A stretch of DNA of 64,000 nucleotides from Gavia stellata. Lineage: Eukaryota; Chordata; Aves; Gaviiformes; Gaviidae. Shown here piece by piece: positions 1 to 11,847 of the stretch; positions within the stretch are counted from its first letter, which is position 1; each line of letters begins with the position of its first letter. The notes beneath the pieces are model-generated. The model saw only the letters and a program-made list of their open reading frames with translations, had not been told where the DNA came from and did not search any database. Both the position numbers and the translations under genes were made by a program. The DNA is taken from NCBI RefSeq assembly GCF_030936135.1, contig NC_082635.1, positions 186,001-250,000 on the forward strand, given 5' to 3'.

Positions 1-477
1 GCAGGCGTGCGTGAAGCAGATGTGGGGCTCAAAGCTCCTGCCAAGAGTCTCGTGGACCCCGGAATCCCTAAACAGAATCTGCGGTGAGTTTTAATTCCCG
101 ATCCGGAGCTTTGTGCCCTGCGGCAAACGTCACCAGCGCCGGCTGAACATGTTGCTCAGGCGAACGTGGCCTCTGGGTCACGGCGCAGCGTCTCCTCAGG
201 CGCAAGAGGGAGCTGCGAGCTCGGGAGCGGGGAGAAGCGAGCTACGACGCTGCGGGGGATTGAAGAATAGCGCAAAATAACCAAGAGATTTTTTTCCTAT
301 TTTTTTTTCCCTCTGGTTATCTCACAATGAGTTTTCCTGCGGCTGGGATGGCACCGCTTAGCTGTTCCCTTCCAGTTCCCGCTTGCGCAGCACCCGCTGT
401 AATTCTCCGCGGGGGGCTTTTCCCACCCTTCCCGAGTCCGCAGGAAGACTCATCTCTCCGTTTTTCTCCCGTTTCAG
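1..477 (+). other. SAE1: SAE1 intron (upstream part)
   Basis: I find no coding exon here. The preceding SAE1 exons, which encode the first 70 residues in human including the nucleotide-binding Gly-rich motif, are not present and must lie before the window. The segment ends in a pyrimidine-rich tract and a CAG acceptor at 475-477. Confidence 0.7.
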
Positions 478-3400
478 GTTTCCCAAGAGGACACGCGAGC
501 TCAGTTCCTCATCCCCGTGGGTTCCTTGGGCCGCAACAGAGCCGAAGCCTCGCTGGAGCGGGCGCAGAACCTCAATCCCATGGTGGACGTGAAAGCTGAC
601 TCCGAGAGCGTGGAAAGCAAACCCGAAGAGTTCTTCACCCAGTTCGACGCAGTACGTGCGGCGGGGGGAGAGAAAGGTCGGAGGAGAAAGGGGCTTGCTG
701 ACTTCTTATTAAGTCTCCTCGCTAATTACTCTTATTCTGATTGCGTTAGCGCTGAGAGTGTCTATCCTTGAGCCGCGGGCAGCTGCCTGCCTGTTGTCGG
801 CGCGAGTTTTCCCCGCCGCGGTTACAGGTTGAGCTGCCTGACTCTTCAGAAATGGCATCTGTTCCCCTTCTGGTCTCCTCCGTGGGTCGCAACAGGCGGC
901 GGCTGCCTGCTGCCTGCTTTTTTCGGGTGTGATGGGGCTGGTAGTTGTAGGTACCGCAGCCGATGGCGGCTTCCCAATCCGGCCTTCTTGCCGGATGGTG
1001 AAAAATCCGGCGGCGGCTCTGAAAGCAAGGGGAGGAGGAACGCATCCAGGTCTTGTAGCTCCCGCGGATCGGCTGCCTGCCTCTGCCTGACTGCAGGGCG
1101 GCAGGCGCTGCCGAGGGGATCGTAAAGCGCTGATTACAATAACGCGGCCCTGCGGGGAGCTACCCCGGGGTACATATCCTGCTCCGCTCCCAGGCCCTGA
1201 GCTTTAGAAATAACCGTATTTAGCGTCGTTCCCCCAATTCCCACCAAAATTCTCCGGAAACGGGATGCTGTATCCCTTAACCTCCTAATTATGCCCGGAG
1301 CGGAGGCTGCTGGAATTAGCCCCTGTGAACGGGAGGGGAAAATTGATAATTACTCCCAGCGTTGTGCCCCGCTGTGAATGAAACGGCAACTCTTCCCCGC
1401 CGCCCCAGGAAAGGGGGGGAGATGTTACACCCCCCAATAACCCCGTGAGGAGGGAAGGAGGGGGGTAAACGTTCAAATTTCTGCCTGCAGGTCTGCCTAA
1501 CCTGCTGCTCCCGGGATGTTATGGTGAAGATCGACCAGATTTGCCACAAAAACAGCGTCAAGTTCTTCACCGGCGACGTTTTCGGCTACCACGGCTATAT
1601 GTTTGCCGACCTGGGGGAACACGAATTCGTGGAGTGAGTCGGGGAGGGCTGCGGTCTCGGGGAGCGGGTGGCGAGAGGAGAACCGGCCCCACAAGAAGGG
1701 TATCGGTGTTTCGGCTGCCTTCACCCCCTCGGAGAGGCTGCCTGTTTTTGGGACCCGGGAGATTTGAAGTCTTTTAAAAAGACTTTTTGCCGCTGAGCAG
1801 CGCGAGTGGGGATGGCGGTTTCTCAAAGCGAGCTCAGTTGGTGGTTTTTTGGGTTGTTTTTTTTCCCCCCCCCCGCCTCCGTAGAGAGAAAACCAAGGTC
1901 GCCAAAGTCAGCCCGGGTGTGGAAGATGGGCCGGACACCAAAAAAGCCAAACTCGACTCGTCGGAGACCACCATGGTGAAAAAGGTGAGTGGGATGGGGG
2001 GGGAAAAACCCACCCTGCAGAGACCTCCGAGACCTCTTGAGGGATGGGGCGAAATCTGCGCCGAAGCAAAAACCTTTTCACATTGAAACGCCTCCGGCCG
2101 GGGCATTGTTTTGGTTTCCCAGCTGGAAATTTAACGGAGGAGTGGAAATCCCCTCGACTTTAGCCGGCTACGAGGAGAATGCGAGCTGAGCCAGCAGATT
2201 AACGCCCTTTTGTGTCCCTTTTGCCCCCTCCCTCCCTCCACCTCGCTTTGAGGGTGCAGCTTCCCCTCGGAAGGTCTGGGAATATTCCCCGGATGCCGAT
2301 CGAACCAGCTGTCGCCCTCCCGCCGTTTGCGGGGGGGATGGCGATTCCGCGTTCGGATACGGCGAATTCCTCCGGATCCCTTTCTGAGATGCCACAGCCC
2401 GCGTGCCGAGGGAGGGCCGGGGCTCCGCCAAGCCTTTCCCTGGATGCGTGCGGGAGCAGGCGGGCTTCGCGTCGGGGAGACTTTCACACTCCCTCGTTTA
2501 ATACCTCCGTGGTTTGGAGCCGGTTTTCCCAAATACTCCAGAGTTCACGCACCGTAAACCCTCATCCCCTCCTAAACTGACGCTGAGGGCTATCGGCGTT
2601 ACCTTAAAAATCTTTTAATTAAGAGAGCGGGTCGTTTAGCCATCCTCCCGTCGGGTTAAGCTTTGCGGAGGCGTGCTCCCAAGGGTCTTTTGCGCCGGGA
2701 CGCCAAATCCCTGCATGACGATTTGGGCGATCCTGCTCTGCCTGGGGGAATAAAGACGATTATTTTCCCTTTGCCGCCACCCGGCTCTCCTCGTCCCCGC
2801 CGCCGTGCCCGGCTCCCCTTGCTGAGCTCAACGGGGATGGCGGCAGCGTCGGTGTCCCGGCCCTCGACGTCACCGCTCGCTCGCTGACCTCATCTCAAAA
2901 GACCTCGCGCCGTCGGGGGACCCGTCGGGCCGGGGCTGGGGGTATCGACGTTGGGTTGCCTTGCCAGGGGAAGGGAGCGCAACACACACGCCGTCTGCAA
3001 TTTGTGGGGGGCTTCTCCCTGGTGCCCCCCCAGACCACGCCAACGCCTTCTCTCCCCTCGCAGCGGGTGCTTTTCTGCCAGCTGAAGGAAGCCCTGGCCG
3101 TCGACTGGAGTGGGGAGAAGGCAAAGGCGGCGCTGAAACGCACCACGACGGATTATTTCCTCCTCCAAGGTAAGTCCCTGCCTCTCAATTCCCATTGCTT
3201 TTCCCTACTGGCATTGGGAAATTCGGCTTTGTCCCATCGCCAAACCGGGTGTGCGCTCTCCCAGATCTGCCGCGGCGGCGGCGAGCGAACGTGAGGCAAT
3301 TTCTGTGGTGAAAACCAGCTTTTGATTATTTTTATTGTCGGCTTTGAGGTTTGTTGGGGTTTTTTTTGTGAGTTTTACCGTAATAGCCAGGAGCTAAAAA

Positions 3401-5161
3401 TACCCGGGCGACTGGGAACAGCCTTCTCCCCGGTATGGAAGCGCCCTGCCGCACGGCTCAGGCCCTGGCCGCTCGTCCCTCTCCCTTGCCATGAGCTTTC
3501 AGGCTCTGGCGGCGGCTCGTGCCGAGGCATCCGGGGAAAGCCGAACCACCCTGGAACGTTTCAGAGCCCGGCTCTTCCCTCGGGAAGGAGCTGGGAGCGC
3601 TGGCCGGCCGCGCGAGCTTTCCCAAACCCGCTTTGCGGTCGCGCCGGCAGGTTGAAGGTTTGGCCAAGGAGCTCCTAAAAGAGAGACAGGGAGCTGCCGC
3701 TCCCCTCGGCTTCTCCCGAATTGCCGGCAGAGCCGCACGGCGAAGCTGCCGGCAGCCCCTCGGCTGCGTGGCGGCACCGGGGTGACTCTCTCTCTCCCTC
3801 TCCCTCTCCCAGTGCTGTTGAAGTTTCGGACGGATAACGGCCGGGATCCTTCACCCCAAAACTATGCCGAGGACTCGAAGCTGCTGCTCCAGATCTGCCG
3901 CGACGTCCTGGAGGCGCTGGGTGTCGGCGCCGACCTGCTGCCGGATGAATTCGTCAGGTGCGGCAGGGAGCCGAGCACATCACCGGCACCTCCTTAGCCA
4001 TTACTGCTCCTTTTCCGTTGGATCGCCGGGTGCCGGAGAAGCTCCGGCAGCTCCCGACGCCCGTTTTCACCATGAATCTCACCGGGAGGACGACGGCGGT
4101 GACCTGAACCGCCGCCTGCCCTGCGTGTCCTTGCTTTTCCTCCGGGTCACCGTCACCGGGGGATTAACAGCTCGGTGGAGCAGGTTCACCGCCTTCCCCA
4201 AGGCCGTTGGTGCCGTGGGCTTGACGCCGGGCCAGACGCCGCCTCGCTCCGCCAGCGTGATCCCGAGCAATCCCAGCCGGCTCCGCCGGGACCTTGGGAC
4301 CGCGGCGGTGTAGAGAAATCGCCCGTGTCCTCGCGGTGACACCAAACCCCGGTGTCAATCCCGGGAGGGTCCCCCTCACCCCCGGCGCGTTCACCGGGAA
4401 CTCCCCGTCCCTGCCTGCATGTTGCCACACGCTGCCCACCGGGAATGGCGGGAATGTGCCGCCGGAGGCGGCGGGGTGGGGGGGGACGCAACGCCGCGCC
4501 GGCATTTTGAGGGGTTTATTTTTAGCAGGGTGGCACGAAGCACGCAGGGGGGGACGCGCCGGTGTCGTGTCCCCGTCACCGCCGGCTCCTTTTGGGGGGA
4601 AACCTCGGTGTTTTAGCAAAACCCAGAAGCTTGGTTTTTTTGGGGGGGGAGCGCGGGGAACCGCGGCGTCTCCGGGCTTTGCCGTTGAATTTCTCTTCCT
4701 TCCCTCCAGCTACTGCTTCTCCGAGATGGCTCCCGTCTGCGCCGTGGTCGGAGGCGTCCTGGGCCAGGAGGTGGTCAAGGTAGCGGTCGTTTTGTTTTTT
4801 GGGGGGCGCGGCGGGTGCCACGATGGTTGCAGCGTGGGGGGGCTCTGCACAGCGCATGCTTCCCCCCCTCCTTGCCCCCCCAAAACCCCCTTCCCCACCG
4901 GTTGGGCGACCCCGGCCCCCCCATTTTGGGGGCGCTCCCCTCTAATAACCCCCCCCCAGATCCACATCTCCCAGCGCCGGGCTTTATTTTTTCGGCGGCG
5001 GGGTGAACCCCGATTCACCGGTAACCGAATTTGCCCCCCCTCCCCCTGTGTGTCCCCCCCCCCTCAGGCCCTCTCCCAGCGGGACCCCCCCCCACAACAA
5101 CTTCTTCTTCTTTGACGGCATCAAAGGCAGCGGGATCGTGGAGTGCCTGGGCCCCAGCTGA
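478..5161 (+). CDS. SAE1: SUMO-activating enzyme subunit 1 (5' partial, 7 exons)
   Basis: SAE1 (AOS1) pairs with UBA2 to form the nuclear E1 that adenylates SUMO; the catalytic cysteine sits in UBA2, so none is expected here. Exons: 478-651, 1491-1633, 1885-1984, 3064-3169, 3813-3957, 4710-4779, 5068-5161, all with GT/AG borders and matching phases. Recognisable stretches are GSLGRNRAEASLERAQNLNP, FTGDVFGYHGY, DGPDTKKAKLDSSETTMVKK and CFSEMAPVCAVVGG. The first exon here starts at the residue matching human Val71. The last exon has one C too many in the C run at 5085-5093: as read, it stops early at 5113-5115. With one C fewer the frame runs to the TGA at 5159-5161 and the total matches the human length of 346 residues exactly. 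I therefore treat the extra base as a likely assembly error. The next gene, BBC3, is convergent. Confidence 0.95.
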
Positions 5162-5288
5162 GCGCTTGGGGGGCTTCAGCCCCCCCACTTTGGGGTTGGG
5201 GGGGTGGGATGGTGAAACCCACACCCCCCCCAGTGCTCACGGGTTAATTTTGGGGTGCGGCCGGCACCCCATGGGGGTTTTTTGGGTT

Positions 5289-5294
5289 AATAAA
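5289..5294 (+). terminator. SAE1: SAE1 polyadenylation signal AATAAA
   Basis: Canonical AATAAA lies about 130 bases after the SAE1 stop codon and just before the C-rich minisatellite. Its position is right for a short 3' UTR. Confidence 0.75.
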
Positions 5295-5379
5295 AAGCAT
5301 CTTTCTAAAAAGTGGTTTATTTTGGGGCTGGAACTGAGCTGTCGCGGGATGTAACATGCACTGGGGGGGGGGGGAAGGT

Positions 5380-8240
5380 CTGAGCTAATGCCAGACCCCC
5401 CAAAACCCCACAGACACCCCAAAACCCCACAGACCCCCCCAACCCTGCACCCCCAAACCCCATGGACCCCTAGCCCTGCACCCCCAAACCCTGTGGACCC
5501 CCAAACCCCACAGACCCCAAACCCTGTACCCCCCTGAAATGCCATGGACCCCCAAACCCTGCAGCCCCACAGACACCCCCCCAAATGTTGCGGACCCTCT
5601 AATGCTGCAGCCCCAAACCCTGTGGATCTGCACCCACTGGACCCCCAAACCCTGCAGCCCCCCAAATGCTGCAGCACACCCCCCCCCCCCCCCAAATCCC
5701 ATGGACCCCCAAACACTGTGGACCTTTGAACGCTGCAGCCCCAATCCCTGTGGACCCCCAAAACCACGGACCCCCAAAGACTGCAGTTCCAAACCCCACA
5801 GCCCCCCACACCCCATGGACCCCCCAAACCCTGTGGACCCCCAAAGCACTGCAGCCCCCCCAAACCCACGGACCCCAAACCCTATGGACCCCCAAACACT
5901 GTGGATCCCCACCCAACCCTGTGGACCCCCAAACATTGCAGCCCCTCAAACCCTATGAACCCCCAAACCCTGCAGCCCCCCCCAAACCCCATGGACCCCC
6001 AAACACTGTAGCCCCCCACCCCCTATGGACCCCCAAACACTGCAGCCCCCCAAACCCTATGGATCCCCACCCAACCCTGTGGACCCCCAAACCCCTGCAG
6101 CCCCCCAGACCTTTTGGACCCCCAAACACTCCAGCCCCAAACCTCATGCCCCACCCCTGCAGCCCCCCAAACCCCATGGCCCCCTAAACACTGCAGCCCC
6201 CCAAACCCACGGACCCCAAACCCTATGGCCCCCTAAACATTGCAGCCCCCCAAACCCACAGACCCCAAACCCTATGGCCCCCTAAACACTGCAGCCCCCC
6301 AAACCCACAGACCCCAAACCCTATGGATCCCCAAACACTGTGGACCCCCAAACCCTATGGACCCCAAACCCTATGGACCCCAAACTTCGCAGACCCCAAA
6401 ACACTCCAGCCCCAAACCTCATGCCCCCCCCAAACCCCATGGCCCCCCACCCCTGCAGCCCCCAAACCCTGTGGACCCCCAAACACTGCAGCCCCCCAAA
6501 CTCACAGACCCCAAACCCTATGGACCCCCACCCAACCCTATGGACCCCCAAACACTGTGGACCCCCACCCAACCCTACGGATCCCCACCCCCTATGGACC
6601 CCCAAACACTGCAGCCCCCCAAACCCACAGACCCCAAACCCTATGGATCCCCAAACACTGTGGACCCCCAAACCCACGGACCCCAAACCCTATGGATCCC
6701 CAAACACTGTGCACCCCCAAACCCTATGGCCCCCAAACTTCGCAGCCCCCTGAAACACTCCAGCCCCAAACCTCATGCCCCCCCCAAACCCCATGGCCCC
6801 CCAAGCCTGCAGCCCCCCAAACCCGCAGACCCCAAACCCTATGGACCCCCACCCAACCCTATGGACCCCCAAACACTGTGGACCCCCACCCAACCCTATG
6901 GATCCCCACCCCCTATGGACCCCCAAACACTGCAGCCCCCCAAACCCACAGACCCCAAACCCTATGGACCCCCAAACACTGCAGCCCCCCAAACCCACAG
7001 ACCCCAAACCCTATGGATCCCCAAACCCACAGACCCCAAACCCTATGGACCCCCAAACACTGCAGCCCCCCAAGCCCACGGACCCCAAACACTATGGATC
7101 CCCAAACCCACGGACCCCAAACCCTATGGATCCCCAAACACTGTGCACCCCCAAACACTGCAGACCCTCAACCCCTATGGCCCCCAAACTTCGCAGCCCC
7201 CCGAAACACTCCAGCCCCAAACCTCATGTCCCCCCCAAACCCCATGGCCCCCCAAGCCTGCAGCCCCCCAAACCTGCAGACCCCAAACCCTATGGACCCC
7301 CACCCAACCCTATGGATCCCCAACCCCTGTGGACCCCCAAACACTGCAGCCCCCCAAACCCATGGACCCCAAACCCTATGGATCCCCAAACCCTCAGACC
7401 CCAAACCCTATGGATCCCCAAACACTGTGGACCCCCAAACACTGCGGACCCTCAACCCCTATGGCCCCCAAACTTCGCAGCCCCCCGAAACACTCCAGCC
7501 CCAAACCTCATGCCCCCCCAAACCCCATGGCCCCCCACACCTGCAACCCCCCAAACCCACAGACCCCAAACCCTATGGACCCCCACCCAACCCTATGGAC
7601 CCCCAAACACTGTGGACCCCCACCCAACCCTATGGATCCCCAACCCCTATGGACCCCCAAACACTGCAGCCCCCCAAACCCACGGACCCCAAACCCTATG
7701 GACCCCTAAACACTGCAGCCCCCCAAACCCACAGACCCCAAACCCTATGGATCCCCAAACACTGTGGACCCCCAAACCCTATGGCCCCCAAACTTCGCAG
7801 CCCCCCGAAACACTCCAGCCCCAAACCTCATGCCCCCCCACACCTGCAGCCCCCCAAACCCACAGACCCCAAACCCTATGGACCCCCACCCAACCCTATG
7901 GACCCCCAAACACTGTGGACCCCCAAACACTGCAGCCCCCCAAACCCATGGACCCCAAACCCTATGGATCCCCAAACACTGCAGACCCTCAACCCCTATG
8001 GCCCCCAAACTTCGCAGCCCCCTGAAACACTCCAGCCCCAAACCTCATGTCCCCCCACGCCTGCAGCCCCCCAAACCCATGGACCCCTAAACACTGCAGC
8101 CCCCCAAACCCCCAGACCCCAAACCCTATGGACCCCCACCCAACCCTATGGATCCCCAACCCCTATGGACCCCCAAACACTCCAGCCCCCCCAAACCTTA
8201 TAGACCCCAAACCCTCCGGACCCCCCAACCTTTATAGACC
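5380..8240 (+). repeat. C-rich minisatellite, about 17-bp unit with higher-order structure
   Basis: About 2.85 kb of variants of CCCCAAACCCTATGGAC, with subtypes carrying ACAGA, TGTGGA or CTGCAG. A distinctive marker block containing CTTCGCAG and ACTCCAGCCCCAAACCTCATG recurs near 6384, 6737, 7188, 7470, 7790 and 8008, so the array has also grown by copying larger blocks. Stops are almost absent on both strands, which creates long Pro/Gln/Thr and Gly/Val/Trp reading frames that are artefacts. The minus strand is G-rich with GGGTTTGGGG tracts and could form quadruplexes. Confidence 0.95.
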
Positions 8241-8281
8241 CCCCCACCGCGGCCACCGCACGCCCCTCTCCTTAAATTCAT

Positions 8282-8287
8282 TTTATT
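8282..8287 (-). terminator. BBC3: BBC3 polyadenylation signal (AATAAA on minus)
   Basis: TTTATT on the plus strand reads AATAAA on the minus strand, about 415 bases after the BBC3 stop codon and next to the end of the 17-bp minisatellite. It defines a likely BBC3 3' UTR of roughly 8265-8702. Confidence 0.6.
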
Positions 8288-8319
8288 GAAAAGAAACGTA
8301 CAAAAAAAGTAACCGATCA

Positions 8320-8430
8320 TATACAGCCGCTGTCTTCCCCTATATACAGCCCCCCCGCCCCTATATACACTGCCTCCCCTATATATAATGTACAGCCCCC
8401 CCCTCCCCTATATACAGCTCCAACATACAG
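8320..8430. repeat. Short TATATACAG tandem repeat in BBC3 3' UTR
   Basis: Five to six imperfect copies of a 17-20 base unit, CCCCTATATACAGCCCC, lie inside the presumed 3' UTR of BBC3. Confidence 0.75.
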
Positions 8431-8702
8431 TATATACACAGCGCTGCGGCCGCGTGTGCCCCCCCCGTGGGGAAGCCGAGGTGAAGGGGGGCACCCCGTG
8501 TCCCCCCCCACCCCCGTGTCCCCCGTCCCCCCAATAAATTAAATAAATAGAAAATGGCGGCGGGGGGATGCAGCAACGGGCCCCCCCCCCCCCCCGCCCC
8601 AGGGCAGCTTCTTTTCACCGCGGGGTGGGGGGGGGACGTGGACAGGACCCCCCCGCGCCCCCCGGTGCAGTTAGGGGGGTGCAGGGGGGTGCAGGGGGGG
8701 GG

Positions 8703-10965
8703 CTAGTTGGCTTCCCGCGCCGGCAAGGCGGCTGCCTGCAGGTTGTAGACGCCTCCCAGCAACTGCGAGACCAGGCGGTAGAGGTGACCCCAAAAAACGC
8801 CGCCGACGCCGCCCCGCTGCTGTCGAGGGGTCTTCATTAATGGGGGGGTGGGTTAATTAAGGGGTGTCTGTTTATTTTTTTGGGGGGGGGGGGTGTTTAG
8901 GGGGTCCCCCCCCCCGCCCTCACGCCGCCGCTGGCTCCCTGCCTTATAGACCCGCTGCTATTTATAGGCTGTGAGTCAGCGGCTGGCTCGCACGCGCGCG
9001 TGCAAACAAGCCGGCGGCTCCTTTTTTTATTTTTGGGGGGGGCCCTGCCCAATTTGGGGGTGCCCCCCACCAAATAACAGCCCCCCACCCCAAATAACAG
9101 CCCCCCCCTTCCCCGCAGCGAGCAAAGCAGGGGGGATAAGAGCGGGAATGGTGGGGATAACACTGAGAATAGGGGAGGGATGTGGGGTTTTGGGGTGCCC
9201 CCCCTCCAAAAGTGTCTCTAAGGAAGCCCCCGCCTCCAATTTGGGGGTGCCCCCCCCCAAATAACAGGCCCCCCCCCCCCAATAACAGCCCCCCCCCTTC
9301 CCCACAGCGAGCAAAGCAGGGGGGATAAGAGCGGGAATGGTGGGGATAACACTGAGAATAGGGGAGGGATGTGGGGTTTTGGGGTGCCCCCCCCCCAAAA
9401 GTGTCCCTAAGGAAGCCCCCGCCTCCAATTTGGGGGTGCCCCCCCCCAAAATAACAGGCCCCCCCTTCCCCACAGTGAGCAAAGCAGGGGGGATAAGAGC
9501 GGGAATGGTGGGGATAACACTGAGAATAGGGGAGGGATGTGGGGTTTTGGGGTGCCCCCCCCAAAAGTGTCCCTAAGGAAGCCCCTGCTTCCAATTTGGG
9601 GGTGCCCCCCCCCAAAATAACAGGCCCCCCCTTCCCCACAGTGAGCAAAGCAGGGGGGATAAGAGCGGGAATGGTGGGGATAACACTGAGAATAGGGGAG
9701 GGATGTGGGGTTTTGGGGTGCCCCCCCCCCCAAAGTGTCCCTAAGGAAGCCCCCACCTCCAATTTGGGGGTGCCCCCCTCCAGTTTGGGGGTGCCCCCCC
9801 CAAAATAACAGGCCCCCCCTTCCCCGCAGCGAGCAAAGCAGGGGGGATAAGAGTGGGAATGGTGGGGATAACACTGAGAATAGGGGAGGGATGTGGGGTT
9901 TTGGGGTGCCCCCCCTCCAAAAGTGTCCCTAAGGAAGCCCCCCCCTCCAATTTGGGGGTGCCTCCCTCCAATTTGGGGGTGCCCCCCTCCAATTTGCCGC
10001 CCCCCCCCCCCCCCAAATAACAGCCACCATCCCACCAGGGAGCGAAAAGCAGAGGGAGTAACACTGATAACAGTGGGAATAACACCGGGAAGGGGGGGAG
10101 TGCGGGATTTTGGGGTGCCCCCCCCAAAGTATCCCTGGGTGACCCCCCCCCAAATTTTGGGGTGCCCCCCCCCCTTACCTGCTGCTCGTAGGTCTGCTGG
10201 AAGGCGTCGCCCAGACGGCGCAGCCGGGCGCCCAGCTCCCGCTCCGGGCCGGGGGCTTCCCCGGGGAGACGGCCATTAGGGACGGCCCCCCCCCGGCTCC
10301 CCCCGCTTTGGGGGGGTCCCTCGTGGTCCCCGTCCTCCGTGGGGTGAAACTCGCCTGGAGTGGGAGTGGGAGAAGGGGGGGGGGGAGGTCAGGCTCCCCC
10401 CCCCCCAAGCAGCAGGGCAGGATACGGGGGCTCGTCAACAGGAAAGCCCAGAACAATTCCCAGCGCTTGGATTGGGGTGGGGGGGGCACAAGCAGCTGCC
10501 CCCCCCCCAAAAAAACACGCGTGGGAGTGGGGGGGGCATGCCCTGACTCCCTGCTTACCAAAAGAGGAGCAGGCAGCCAATGGGGACCCCCCCACAGGAG
10601 TACGAGGACACCCCCCCCCCCCCAACACGGGTATGGGGACCCCCCCACGGGTGCGGGGATCCCCACGGGGTGCGTGGACGCCCCCCCCCACCCGTGTCCA
10701 TCCCTCCCCCCCCACGGGACTCACCGTGGTGGGCGACGGCGGCTGCGGGGGGTCCCCGCGTCCCGCAGCGATAGAGGAGGAAGGCGGCGGGGGGGGGGGG
10801 AGCCCCGGGACAGGCGCAGCTCAGACGGGGGTGGCGGCGGGGGGGGGACACCGCCGGGGACACGGGGCCGGGCAGGGCCAGCGCCCCCCCCCCGCCGCAG
10901 GCAGGGGGGGCAGGCAGGGGGGCTGGAGGCTCGGCGAGGCTCCCTTCCCGCAGCGGTCTGGCCAT
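8703..10965 (-). CDS. BBC3: BCL2-binding component 3 (PUMA), BH3-only pro-apoptotic protein
   Basis: PUMA binds anti-apoptotic BCL2 family proteins at mitochondria through its BH3 helix and triggers BAX/BAK. Coding exons on the minus strand are 10965-10725, 10354-10179 and 8831-8703; the phases fit (241+176+129 = 546 nt, 181 residues; human has 193). The start MARPLREGSLAEPP resembles human MARARQEGSSPEPV, and the ATG has G at -3 and +4. The BH3 helix at residues 120-137, ELGARLRRLGDAFQQTYE, aligns with human EIGAQLRRMADDLNAQYE and keeps the invariant Leu125 and Asp130. The hydrophobic tail at 152-170 (FWGHLYRLVSQLLGG) matches the human WRVLYNLIMGLL region. The exon-2 acceptor is strong. The last-exon acceptor (AATGAAG/ACC) has a C-rich but weak tract and is the least certain border. 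The middle is Pro/Gly/Ala-rich, as in mammals. It lies between SAE1 and CCDC9 as in human. BMF or another BH3-only gene is less likely given both ends of the protein and the synteny. Confidence 0.9.
9040..9995. repeat. Tandem repeat of about 165-190 bp in BBC3 intron
   Basis: Five to six copies of a unit containing AATTTGGGGGTGCC, AATAACAG, GAGCAAAGCAGGGGGGATAA, GGTGGGGATAACACTGAGAA, GGGATGTGGGGTTTTGGGG and AAGTGTCCCTAAGGAAGCCC. Copies differ mainly in the length of their C runs. It fills most of the intron between the BH3 exon and the last exon of BBC3 and is open in several frames by chance. Confidence 0.95.
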
Positions 10966-10980
10966 CGCACCCGGGGGGCT
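10966..10980 (-). other. BBC3: BBC3 5' UTR segment of first coding exon
   Basis: Read on the minus strand, a pyrimidine tract ending in TCCCCGCAG abuts position 10980, leaving 15 untranslated bases before the ATG. This implies an upstream noncoding exon. The intron (10981-11692) holds only C/G homopolymers and an A-tract near 11065. Confidence 0.6.
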
Positions 10981-11692
10981 CTGCGGGGAAGGGGGGGACA
11001 CGCGTGGGTGTGGGGGAGTGACACATACCCCCACGCAGCGCGGGACATTCCCCCCCCCCCATTAAAAAAAAAAAAAAATCGCCCTCCGCGCCCGCCAGGG
11101 GGCGCCCCCGCGAGCGGGCGGTGTTTGTAAACAAACCGGGCAGCGACCCCCCGGGGCGGCGGGGACCCCCGCGGAGCCGCCCGACCCCACGGACACGCGT
11201 GACACCCGCGCCGGGACTCCCCACACCGTTACACCCCTCTTCCTCCTCCTCCTGCCCCCCCACGGGGTGGGGGGGGGGGGGGGGGTGCGCTCTGCCCGCA
11301 CCACCACACTTCACCCCCCCCCCCCCCCCACTTTCCCACGGGGGGCACCCCACGCAGCCCCACTGCTCGACCCACGGCACCCACCCCACGGAGCCCTCTG
11401 CTTGCACCCACCGCGGGCACCCCACAGCGGACACCCCACGGGCTCCTCTTCCCACCCCGCACTCCCCCCCCCCCCCATCCCACCCCGCGCCCCCCCCACT
11501 CGCGTGACACCCCACTCCCACGCCACGCACCCCATCCCGCGCCGTACCCCCCCCCCCCCCTCCACCCCACGCCGCGCACCCCCGGGGCTCCACGACCCCC
11601 ACGCGTGCGCACCCCCCCCCCCATATGTCTGCCCCCCCCCCCCCCCCACGCCGCGTCCCCATCCCGCGTGGACGTGTCCCCCCCCCACTCAC

Positions 11693-11785
11693 TGCAGCTG
11701 CATGAACCGTGCGGGGAGAGCGCTGCGATCGGCACCGGCACCGGCTCGGTCTGGCAGCGCGCGCCGCGCTGCCCGCTCTGGGCAA
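11693..11785 (-). other. BBC3: Probable BBC3 5' noncoding exon
   Basis: The minus strand has an excellent donor GCTGCA/GTGAGT with the exon ending at 11693, downstream of a GC-box and CRE promoter. The 5' limit is my estimate, because a transcription start cannot be read from sequence. It would join the acceptor at 10980. Confidence 0.5.
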
Positions 11786-11846
11786 GGCCCCGCCCCCTCC
11801 GTGACGTCACCGCCCCGCCCTCGCCCCGCCCCGCCCCGCCCCGCCC
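11786..11846 (-). promoter_or_regulatory. BBC3: BBC3 core promoter: GC boxes and CRE
   Basis: A perfect cAMP-response element TGACGTCA lies at 11802-11809. It is flanked by GC boxes (CCGCCCC repeats at 11811-11846 and CCCCGCCCC near 11788-11797). The region is CpG-dense, TATA-less and sits just upstream of the candidate BBC3 first exon. Confidence 0.65.
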
Positions 11847-11847
11847 C

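Noticed and set aside
5380-8203. Open frames of 400-626 codons rich in Pro-Gln-Thr (plus) and Gly-Val-Trp (minus)
   Set aside because: They are by-products of a stop-poor minisatellite, open in several frames at once, with no family resemblance or splice context.
5380-8240. Interstitial telomere
   Set aside because: GGGTTTGGGG tracts recall telomeres, but there is no run of TTAGGG units.
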